This document shows positions 1-11,081 of a DNA stretch of 64,000 bases, in pieces. Under the pieces are notes generated by a model. The model saw nothing but the letters and a program-made list of their open reading frames with translations, did no database searches and had not been told where the DNA came from. Both the position numbers and the translations under genes were made by a program. This DNA is from Ptychodera flava (Eukaryota; Hemichordata; Enteropneusta; Ptychoderidae): NCBI RefSeq assembly GCF_041260155.1, contig NC_091933.1, positions 23,965,174 through 24,029,173 on the forward strand, read 5' to 3'. The stretch's first letter is position 1. Each line of letters starts with the position of its first letter.

Positions 1-1602
1 GCGTCTGACATCCACCAGCTGACCCGTAAAGAGCTCATCGATGACTGAGCCATTTTGTTGACAATAGCACAGCCATTCCAAATCAGACAATGAGGTGACT
101 GCATCTGAGTATGTGTCCACGTCTAACCCATTCGCGAATTCAATTTCTCTGCGATAATGGTCCTTGAGTTCACTGATTCTGTTGTTGCTCAAATCCCCGT
201 AGACGAACTGCAAAACGCTTTCTATATTCACAGCGGCAATACTCCTGGCAACCTGGCTGCTTTGATCGCTGCTTGTGGTGGCAGCACTCGTGGATGGCAC
301 TGCCACTTTCTTGCGGTTGAGGATCGCTTGTAAACTACTCAGCAGCCAGGTCAGAAACTCCGCAGCGTCTTGCTGAGATTGCACTTGGTGAAAAGGGTTT
401 GCAATTAAACCAGGGATGAGTCTGTTGGCCGCACAGCGAAAGGCCGTAGAGCAGATGATAGAGTTTGAACTGCTTCCCGGTTCAACATTCAGACTTTGTA
501 GAAGATTGCACATGGTTGACACAAATGCCATGTCCACCTGGCTGGTAATGATATTTGGCACTTGGTCCACCAACCTGGAAGCAAATGATGGGCTGTGAGC
601 CAAACACTGTAGTATGGAGTTCATAAAGCAAACGTTCTGCCCGCCATTCTGCAGGCCTGGTGGTGTTGCCACCGTAGTACTGTATCCTAAACAAGACCAC
701 AGCCTGTCCTTCAGATTCGTATCGCTGTTTTGTCCTGAATAAAGTTTTGGGAAAGAATTCGAAAACCTCACATTGCTCTTCAAATCAGCAACCCTCGAAT
801 GAGTAACTTTGCTATCTGATGACCTGGGGCCTACTGCAATGCTCCTTTTTGTTTCTGAATTATCCCCGAGTTGAATAGGCCCTCGCTTCTGGTGTATGTC
901 CTGCCTGATCAATGACGTGTGATGTTCGTCAGCGCGTGTTTCTATGCCTGGATTATGACTTGTATCAGGCATAACATGAACACCTCTGGCTGATCCAGAC
1001 ACCCTCTCAGCTTGGCTTAAGCGTCCTGGAGGTTGCCGTTTCTTTCGATATGAAAGGGTGTAACAGATTGTCATGATGGTAAGAGCCCATAACACATAAG
1101 GTTTGTGGTCATAGACAGCCATCACTCCACTGATAAGTAGGAGGACCAGAGACTCAGAAAGCCAGATCTTGTACTTTTCTCGGAGAGACCTGCAAAAAGA
1201 TATGAGAATTTGAAATTAAGAATTTGACAGAACTCTCAAGTATATGCTTTGGAAATCATGACATTGCTGTTATCAAAAAACAAAAATAATGTTTACAAAT
1301 CTTTTGAGAAAAGTGGCCAGAACTTACAATGTAATATTATCACTTAACAAGAACAAGTTTCACTGCACTGTTCAACATGAACTTTTCTATTGGATAAGAG
1401 CATCCATTACTCAACAAACTAGTGTTCAGAAAGTACAAGCAAATTCAAAGGGCTATACAAAGTATCATAAAAACCTTTCAAATCACTCACACTAATGATA
1501 GTGCCATACATCATGTGTGTTTCAATAAAGAAATTATTTGTGGGAGATCAAAATCTGTCAACAGACCATATATGTGCATTGTGTGTATGTGTGTGTGTAC
1601 GC

Positions 1603-1673
<71 letters not shown>

Positions 1674-1698
1674 AATACATATATATATATATACATAT

Positions 1699-1776
<78 letters not shown>

Positions 1777-2765
1777 TAATTAGCACTCAGTTGATTTTGA
1801 ATTATATAGAACAGCTGTCTAAGTATTCAATAACCACGTTCCACCTTTCACTCTACAGTGGCAGAGGAACAGTGGTGTTTGACATGATATACCAGCCAAA
1901 GGTCATAACAGTGTCGATAACGATAAAATATTTTGCATATTTTACTATGTTCCATTTTGGATCACCTTTTTTATTTTATTATTGGAAGTTTGATGAGGCA
2001 CCACAGCAATTTTAAATGCCAGACAACGGTAGCCCTATTATTGTCATTGAGTCCAGGATATTGACCTGTGGTCGTCGTTTTGGGTACTTTTAATACAAGT
2101 TAACGATATCGCACTGCATTCACTGAATTTCTCGTCACAATCCAGACAATCCAATGCCGTCAGCAAATGTTTGTTATGCGGTCAGGACAAAAATGTCGTT
2201 TCAAAAAAATAGTTACTGTTGGTTGTTGAATGATCTTGGGTTGCATTGTTGTGCTGTGGTCTGGATCTTGATGTCAAAAGCAATTCAAGCTTTACAAATT
2301 GTGTCAAAGAGTGATACTGCTGTAAATTGCTGAATGCACATCAAGGAGGTAGGGACGACCTCCTTGAGCACACAAACTGCCTCCATAGCACTTGCTATGT
2401 AGACTGGCAAGACAGAATAAACCCGGAAGAACACCAATCAGAGTGCATCAACAGCAACATAGAACTTGTCCTCAACGCAATGAACATACTTCAAATCTTT
2501 ACAAAGAATGAGCAAACGACGTTCGCAGGAAAAAGTACTTCCATATACGGAAGCCACCTACTTGCAGAATCGATTAGATAAAGTAAGTTGACAGTACAAT
2601 TTACAAACGTACGTACCTTGTTTGGCTGAGGAATATTTTTACCACAAAGTCCACGGCCATATATATGGCAATTTCCAAAAAAACACGACTTGCAAGGCTC
2701 CATGGAAAGAAATTCTCGGTGAGAAGAAGCCAAACTGTTTCCATGGAGACCGCTGGAAGTTTCAT
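1..2765 (-). CDS. Membrane-anchored ubiquitin-specific protease, 5' part (runs off left edge)
   Basis: Two coding exons are visible: 2765-2617 (ATG at 2765, in-frame stop just upstream, donor GTACGT) and 1189 to the window edge (acceptor TTTTTGCAG). The AG+G phase joins them as ...FLSQTR-SLREKY.... The product is a peptidase C19 (USP) enzyme, which removes ubiquitin from substrates. The Cys box reads [20 protein letters not shown] around residue 230; its Cys is the presumed nucleophile. [12 protein letters not shown] follows as the usual QQDA block, and [10 protein letters not shown] near the edge is the start of the FxG block. The His box lies off the window. Residues ~15-45 and ~65-85 are hydrophobic, which suggests two N-terminal membrane segments or one hairpin. 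About 110 polar residues separate them from the catalytic domain. USP30 is a known membrane-anchored USP, but I do not see enough to name this one. The single intron holds a long TA microsatellite. Confidence 0.85.
1600..1774. repeat. (TA)n microsatellite in the USP intron
   Basis: About 170 bp of nearly pure TA/ATAT dinucleotide, with a few interruptions near 1660-1700. It lies inside the only visible intron of the protease gene. Open frames coding runs of Tyr-Ile across it are an artefact of the repeat. Confidence 0.95.
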
Positions 2766-5058
2766 TTTAATATTCGGCTGCTACAGCAAGCTGCTGATGA
2801 AGCTGTCAACATGGATTATGGAGAAGTTTCAACACCACGTCACATACGCTAGCCCATGTTGTGCATAGTAAAATCATTTTGTTGATGTCAATCGTGTGAT
2901 TTCTCTACATAATGGCATTCTGATCGACTAGGGTCTCCAGCTCTTGACTCCTAACTTCGATAACCACTGACGTCTCCGTTTTCTCTTAACTTCGTGGTTT
3001 TGTTCGCGTTCGGAACGCAGTGCGTCTGCATAGCTTCCGCGTAGCCATGTTTGGACAATCGCTTTAACGTGCGCCCTCTTCCAGCAGGCAAAGAAATTCT
3101 TTCTCTCCAGAGGGCGTACATCAAATTCCTGGAAAAGGCCAAAAAGGTCCACTTGATCAATTCAGCTAAACAATCGCAAAGTATTTTGTTTACGACCACA
3201 GGGCAGTCGTGCTCAACTCTAACTGAACACACATTCGTGTGCCGTTTGCATTTGAACACTGGCCACCATGTTGACAAGATCACAAACACAGAAGACCTGA
3301 AGGTAAGGTATTGCGTAGGCAATGTTGTACAGTAGCAGAGTAATTGATCAAATTATAGTATTCCAAATTATGAATGAATGAGGAGAGCCAGAGGAAAGTG
3401 ATCGAAGTTCACTATTTCGCTGCTCTGGGGCTGACTCCACGACAGGTGAAAAAAAAATCCGCCTTATTTGATTTAATACGCCTACGCACTTACAACTTTG
3501 GACAAATCAGAACACAACCGCCATCATTGTAGGTACAAGCATGGAGCTTCAGTGGACTTTCAGCTGACAAGTAACCGTTGGTTTGACGTGTATACACACA
3601 CGTCTACCATGTCTATGGGCTGCGTAGGGACAGAGCGGACTTGCAGCCAACAAGTAACTCTGGTACAAGTACACGCCAGGTTTGCTCCCCATTTTAAGTT
3701 GGCTCAGTTCAGAAAATCGTTTATAAAAAACCACAGAGGTAGAACAAGACTGTATCAAAACAGGGGGAATCTTCCAAAGGCACACATCAGACAACATTTG
3801 AAGGCATTAAAAATGTTACTTAATCACTAAGCGCAAACTGATTTTGTACACGAAATAGTTACTTTTACGAAAGAGTTTATCAGCCAGATAGGTGGAAGGT
3901 TCACACTGATATAGAAGGCCTTGTTTTATGGTTTATTCATATAAATGTTAAAAAGTGAACACACCAGATCATAGTTAAAAGTGCATGTAGCGTTTGCTCA
4001 TTTTTAAACATATACATGTATGGGATCTGAATCCACACAATTCTTGTTTTTCACCAAGTTTGAAAAATTTTAATACAAATCTTTAACATACAGGCAGACT
4101 ACATTCCCTATCCATACTAGTACATGTTGAATAACAGCGAAGATTTAAAAAGCACATTGAAGCTTATCATTCAGCCACAGTCCCTCCATGGAGAGCTGTT
4201 ATTCAAGATGTTCACTTTGTAAATCTTACAGAGTTTCCTCTGTAAAAAGGGTTAAACTAAAAAGTGACTTTCATAAGCTCATCTCACTTTCAAAATGTAA
4301 GCTTATTATGACGACGTCAGACATATGTATACGCAAACAGAATGACATGGATGAGTGAAATGGGAGGGTGATTTGTAAACTGACATCGATTTCACACAAT
4401 ACATCAGCTTATAAAAACATAACACTGGACACTCTGGCATACGTGTCATGAAATGTGTCCCTCCAAGTCTGAGTTCAGCGTTGCATAAAGTTTTTGAAGC
4501 AGATTTTGTTACTTCCTTAGGCACAGAAAAACAACAGGTTCAATGTCACATAATGAGAGTCAAGGAATGAGTGAACAAAATGAAATTCCATCCAAGGAAA
4601 AATTACATAGAACATATAAAAGGCAACAAGAAGAATTTGACAGCATCGCAGAATTGAATTCAATTACATCATCTTTTAATTTACTTTAAAATTTCAGCCT
4701 GTGGACATTAAGATCCAAAATACAATTCCACATTACATGTTTCCATAGCAATTTGTAATATCTATTTCCCTAACATATTTTTTTGATCATTTTGGAAATT
4801 AAATCAAGAATTGACTGAATATGACGCAAAAATATTTCTTGCTCCTTGTGAATTATAAGAATTCCAAATCTCAGGATAGAATGAAGGGTTTTATTTTTAT
4901 TTTCCATTTCCAACACATTTGTTTTCCAAGTATCAACAAATGAGTGCTGTAATGTCCCAGTATTCTAACACATTCACTTTGCTATTTTACAAATTTTCAG
5001 ATACGTTCACATCAACAGAATATCTGTGTTGCAGCCCTAGGCTGATCCGTCACCAGCA
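2766..5058. other. Intergenic region between divergent USP and EAR genes
   Basis: No gene can be supported here. The stretch 2930-3330 is less AT-rich and has overlapping open frames on both strands. The plus-strand frame from 3051 runs to a good donor (CTGAAG|GTAAGG at 3300/3301), so this could be an untranslated or alternative first exon. No family match is recognised. The rest is AT-rich without visible structure. Confidence 0.4.
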
Positions 5059-8000
5059 ATGGCTTCATTCAGTGTTGTCGTCAGCTACCTCATTGTATTG
5101 CTGAGTTTTCAACTGCAGTACCTGACAGTTCAGGTTAGTTATAATCCGTCACATGTTACACCTTTCCCACACAAATTCATAAAATCTTTCAAAATTCATT
5201 TAGTCAGAGAATTTATTACTGTTAGTTTTTATTGCATTTCAAAATAAACTTTTGTTCTTGAAAATAAGTGCACGTCCTTCCTGGCCCTGCATCAGCTGCA
5301 GACCTGAGTTTGTTGCCATGGAGCATTATCCTTGACAACACGACACATGCACAATAGTTGACAAACAAATTTTCAGCCAGACAAAAAATTCGGTCGTCAA
5401 CAAATAATATTAGACAAAGCATACATACATCATATGACAAGTGTAACACTGTGACTTGGCATGTCAATATAATTTTTGGAGTAAAAATGAAATTAATTAA
5501 TGGACAGAACAAAACAAATTGTGAAATGAATGGAGCACTAGATAAGATTGAAGCTTTCAATTTTTCAGCAAGCCACCTTGCACCGAAGCTGCAAGTTGTT
5601 CCACATGACAACTCAGGCATTGCAAATGAAGTAAACAGTACTTACAATCCATATTGCTTTGGTATTTTTAAATTGACTATCGTCATACGGGTAATGATCA
5701 AGTCTGCTTGTTACTGTCAGAACTGTGTCAGAGCTGACATGTAGCCTACGAAATTTTCGAGTAACAGAAAAGTATGTTTTGAAGTTGCGAAAAAGGAAAA
5801 CTGACAAAGCTTTCAAAATGGCAACCGAGAAGAACTTCATGCTGGGAAAACTCACAAAAGTGCCAACAAATCAAAGATAGCGCTAGGATGATGAATCAAA
5901 ACTTATATTTGCAGTTTTTGTTACATTGCTGTAATTTTTTCTTGTCAGAGCGCCAAATTCACCAAGAGATGCAAAGAAGGTCAGGTACGACTTGCTAAGG
6001 TGGACTCTGAAGGCATGGAGGTCTGTCTGTATGCAGGTAAATATGACCTGGTTGTTTTGAACTCGACTTTTTGAACAGTTTGCCAGTTATCTTCTCGTAT
6101 AGTGTTATCAGTTTTTGATGCTAGTGTTTTTAGTGCATGTGAGAAATGTCTTGGATGAATGTTTTTTCTTATTAATCCTCCTCACAACTATCTACATCAT
6201 TGTCCATGTGCAAAGAATCTCTTAGAAAGATCTGCCGACAAAACAACAGTAAGCCACTTCTTGTGGCATATCTTGCCAATTTAAATTTACATGATAAAAC
6301 TTACATAACATTACCCAATTTCTGGGAAGCTTGTCAAGTTTTGACATTGTCTTGAATGGATGAGTCAAGGGTCAACTTTACTGCCCAGCAGAAATACACT
6401 GATTTACATATTTAATTGTTTTTGAACACTGACAAAAAAATTATCATCAAAATCTTATTTTGTTTATTTAGAGCTGCAAGAACTTATACCATATGGAGAC
6501 ATCAACTGTGGCAGTGAGATTTTCAGTATGAAGAGTTTCCGAAAAGGTGGCCATACTTATTTGGCAATTGCAGACCGTGATAGAGGTAGTGTAATTTTCT
6601 CAATGTTTGGTTAACAGTCACACAAAAACTTAACATACAACCATGGGGCGGTTGTTCTGTGTGTGGCATTTGTTTTGTCCTGAACCAAACTACGCTAGGT
6701 CACAGTAGTCGAATGGTATCTGGGCAAGCTGTTGAGCAAGAGTGGGTATGACCTTTGACCCCTAGTGACCATTTGTTACCAGGCTGTACCTCAGTCCCTC
6801 AAATAAATGTTTAGCTCATATATCAGGATTTGCCAAATGTGTAGTTGACACCTGCTATTTGTCTGATTGTTACTTTTGAGTTGCTTGAACGTAAAAAAAA
6901 ATCATCCATGTGGAAAGAGAACAGTGCATGATAATCTTTTTAACAAAATACTTCCACATATAAGAGTTACCTCAAATAGAAGCAAGATTTAGGACTGCAA
7001 GAGTGATGCATCACCAATTGAAACAAGTTGAAATAAGTTTTTTAAATACAAATTTGCAAAGATGCCAATGAAATCTTGATAAAAACTAGTATATACATCT
7101 GTGCAGTTTCATTTTCTGTTAGTTATCATAAAGTCAGAATTTGGAATGTCCATGTCTTTTTCCAACTCTATTTATAGATGCTGTCTTTGTGTACAAATGG
7201 GAGAAGAGGAAATTCGAATTACTACAGGAAATACGAGTGGAAGCAGTCTGGAGTGTGGAAGTGTTCAGCATTAGCGATGTCACTTATCTCGGGGTTGCTT
7301 CATACAGAACGGGAAATGTGGCCTTCCTCTACGAATTGAAAAACACAGACTTGCTGACTTATCCCATCATCTACAAGTGGAACGAGGAAAATGAGACATT
7401 CTGTGAATTTCAGACGCTTGACGTAGTGGAAGCAAGAGGTTTAAGATTTACGCAGCTCGACACAGAGCAGTTTGTCTTGTTCGCTCTCAATGGAACCTAC
7501 GCAAACACGCCGGTATACGAGTGGAATGGACAAAGATTCGTCCGCTCTCCCGAAAAGCTCAAACAGAAATCAAAGTACGCGGTATTTGTCCAGCATGATG
7601 ATCACAATGTTGTACTGCTTGGCAGCGATCGCAGTACCACCATATGGCAGTGGAGCGGAGTGAAGTTTTTCAAGAAAAACATTCTGAAGATCCGCACTGG
7701 TGACAGCACCAGCATGGACTCCATCAGCTTCCATGGCAACACCTATGCATGTTTCATTGATACGAAAAAGACTTCCAAGAGACAAATCATGATCAAGAAA
7801 TGTCGCGGAAACTATAAAAAGCATTTTGACGACCTGCAGATGTTGCAGGGAAAGTATTCGACAACATGTAAGTTTTTTGAACATGCTGAACGCTTGTATC
7901 TCTTCTTGGGTGGTTACCTTGAGGCTGCTATCTTCTCACTGGACATAACTCACGGGCGTTTCACACGGGTGACAAGCATCAACGATGCCACTCACGTTAC

Positions 8001-8139
8001 GGCTGTTGAAGTCGTCGATGTCGGACACCACGGTCCTTACATCGTCATGAAAATGAAGAGCAAAGCTGACCAGAGAGCTGGGGACGAAGCTCATGATGTC
8101 TGTCGGTATTACAAAAGTGAAATCAACTACCACACGTGA
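5059..8139 (+). CDS. Secreted EAR/EPTP-repeat beta-propeller protein
   Basis: Four exons: 5059-5133, 5949-6036, 6472-6585 and 7178-8139 (stop TGA). Phases are 0, 1 and 1, and each junction has AG/GT signals; the product is 412 aa. Residues 1-25 form a signal peptide (SVVVSYLIVLLSFQLQYL core). The rest is a run of EAR (EPTP) repeats: each unit has a short strand, a hydrophobic pair and a closing V(F/Y)xW or I(Y/W)xW, for example AVFVYKWEKRKFEL, PIIYKWNEENETF, PVYEWNGQRF and TIWQWSGVKF. About 380 residues suits one seven-bladed propeller, as in LGI1-4 and TSPEAR. Those proteins add LRR or laminin-G-like domains, which are absent here. EAR propellers are known from extracellular ligand binding (LGI1 with ADAM22/23); this partner is unknown. 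No transmembrane segment follows the signal, so the protein is probably secreted. The final 320 codons are uninterrupted. Confidence 0.85.
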
Positions 8140-10739
8140 AACTCCTCGCGTATCCTGTACCCACCATTGATTGCTAAGCTCCGTAACTTAGCAGAAAAGT
8201 GTTGTGATCACAAGGCGACTTCCACACCAAACAAATGTGCCAGACTACCGTACTGTTAGATGCAATGACGGTAACTGGATCAGCCAATCACAGAGCAGCG
8301 GTCATCTTTTGGCAAAACCACCATCAAGTTCATGGCAATTAATGTACTGATTGGAGAAACTTTTGTCATCAATAACTGATTTTCACTCGGATTGCCAAAC
8401 ACAAAAATGCACTGTGGATACATGCCAACTTGCCGTGATCGAGTCTGTTTAAATTCAAACACTTGATCACCATCTTTAGACTGTGGGAGATTACTTTATA
8501 CATCATAAGCAGAGAAAAATATAATTGGTTGATTAATGTGATGAACAATCTATGTTTCGACATTGTGCCAAGTAACCAGAAATCCATCAGGCCAATTTGT
8601 AAATCAACGACAGAAAAACTAAAATATAACAACTGTTTTGTATATTCAGTTTTCAGAGAGGCTGACAAAAGCCCCTACACAGCAGAAACTCTATATTTGA
8701 TGTTTCCACATATGTCAATACCATGTACTGCTACAGGTACTGTACAGATAAAATGTCAAAGGACTGTAACTACGGGGAAGTAGTAAATTATATGCGTCGA
8801 CTGACAAAGTTGAATTCTTTAAATCCATTTGTGACCAAAACTATGTTAGACGATGCGACTCTGGCACTGAAGCGCTGGGCCTTTCTTTTTTTTTACTCTG
8901 GTATTTTATTTTTGAAATCATCTATCTATTTATGAATGAGTAAGTCAAACACAGTGTCCAGTATTTTTCACCCAAGCATTGAGTGACTTCATGAGAACAA
9001 TGCACAAGATGCCAAGTTATAAAATGAAGAGATGGATTGCTTGCAGAGCTGGTCTTTAATTCAGGGTTCACGTGTCGAAAATGATACTGAACCCAATCAT
9101 GTTCACATAATGTGTCACTGTAAAAAAATATAAGATGGTACTTATTCATGTTTTGTGCTTTAAAAATAAAAAGTACTCAAACAGTTTTTTTGAAAACAAA
9201 AATGTTCCTGTTGTGAATGGTGTGACCACCCCTTGACAAGATGGAATAACCCTTTCAAAGCACAACTCCAGGAAATGCTGGTGTCCCATGACATGGCTAT
9301 TATGAACGGTATGGTCATTCATTGGGCGCACCTACAGCAGTACATGAGAAAATGAATTGAAGTGATTTGTTCAATGCATCTGACTGTATTGGCTTTGATT
9401 ATGAAGAATATCTGTGGTGGGTTTTCCCCCAAAGGTACTCCCTGATAGTGGTCATCAATGAAAACTAGGTCACCTGATTCATGTACTAGTTCTTGATCTA
9501 AGAGGTTGTTGCACCCAACAGCTATTTTGCTCAAAAATCGCTTTTTTGCTAAGATTCAGTCAATTTTAATTAATTTGTTAAGCCAAGATTAAAATATGGG
9601 TTGGGTTCACCTTTCAGCTTATCAAGCAGACATAACTTGGGTGAGAAAGAAGTGTAATTTTATACAAATCACCCAATGTCCTGGCTACTATTTTTCTCCA
9701 ATTTCAAGATTTCCAAAAAATGTAATTCCACTCTGGCTTGGTCAAATTTTCTGAAATTTTCACACTATGTTCTTTAAATACTATTCGGAGGGGGGGGGCA
9801 ATAAAGTTCTCACATTTTGAATAAAAGGCATTTTAATTTTGCTAATCCTGATTTTAATCACTTTTTTGAGTGTCAATCTTTCAATCCTTGCCATTTTAGA
9901 ATGAGGATAGATAATGCAAAATAAAAGTCTTCTTTTTTTACATATACTTGTTTCAAGTGAAAATAGTATCAAGTTTTTGACTTAAATTATCATCATTAAT
10001 AAATGGACTTTTTATACTCCAAATATACACCCCCTTCATCCTCTGAGTAACACTATTGCTACCGTACTAAACTTAGATTCTCTGCGTTTGAAAATATATT
10101 GTACGAGGGGTTTCCTTGTCATCTTTGATGAAAAATATTGCTTTGAAAAAAAAAACTGTGTTGGTAACATGCAGCTCCACCTTTAAGCTACTTCAGTTCA
10201 CAGCAATAATAACACTGTAATAATCTTGAATATTATCCTTTCTTGATTATTTTTTCTTGTGAATCTTCAATTTGTGGTAAAAGGGTAGTCCTGTGATTTT
10301 CACCAACTGAAATGTGTTTTGTCATCTTTCAACAGAACCTTAGGATTGAAATATTTTTTTGCCAACGTACAGACTGTGTGTCAGGTTTTGCATCAGCATG
10401 CAGCAGTTTCTCAGTATCTGCACAGTGACAGAGTTACACTGGCAGATTATCAGAAAGATATTCCAAGTTGTCATCCCCATCATTCCATGCACTGGTCTAT
10501 TGTTCAGAGTCATGGAGGATGGCCCATGAAAGGTCCCGTGGGGGTAATATATTACCTGTAGGCTAGGCATGCTAAACAGAGTATCCTGTTTCACAAGATT
10601 CCTTCTCCGGGATGACACGCCGCTTCATGTTTTAGTCACTTTCTGTATTTTGGGACTTCTTTCAGATCTTTTAGTAAGTCAGTCAACTTTTCACTTGAAA
10701 TAAAAATTCAAACTATGTGAATGACAAGGCTTAATCACA
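8140..10739. other. Intergenic region, no gene recognised
   Basis: AT-rich DNA downstream of the EAR gene, probably including its 3' UTR. Short open frames on both strands show no family motif, signal peptide or splice pairing. A G9 tract lies at about 9790. No convincing poly(A) signal was found close to the stop at 8139. Confidence 0.5.
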
Positions 10740-11081
10740 GGGTACACAGGCTTGTTGTTTATTTGTGTCTGTTTGTTTGTGTGTATGTTTGTGTTTGTTT
10801 ATTTGTTATTTTTAACCCTAACCCTAACTTAAGCCTAACCCTAACCCTAACCCTAACCCTAACTTAAGCCTAACCCTAACCCTAACCATCGGAAATACGT
10901 ATCAACAAACAAACAAACAAACAAATAAACAAACAAACAAATAAATAAACTGCTCTTTATTGATAAATATTAACAAAACAGCTTTTCGCTGTTATTTTAT
11001 TAAAAATAACAAATAAACAAACACAAACACATACACACAAACAAACAGACAGACACAAATAAACAATAAGCCCGTGTACCC
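10740..11081. repeat. Inverted repeat enclosing interstitial telomere-type (CCCTAA)n
   Basis: The left arm 10740-10815 and right arm 11000-11081 are inverted copies. Both start GGGTACAC and run through a TTTGTTTATTTGTGTCTG-type stretch, differing by a few substitutions and small indels. Inside the left arm, 10814-10890 holds about nine CCCTAA units in two blocks separated by a CTTAAGC variant. An AAAC/AAAT-rich run follows (10899-10951). No clear target duplication flanks the structure. CCCTAA/TTAGGG is the usual metazoan telomere repeat. Confidence 0.85.

Noticed and set aside
1422-1786. Tyr/Ile-rich open frames on both strands
   Set aside because: They are translations of the (TA)n microsatellite.
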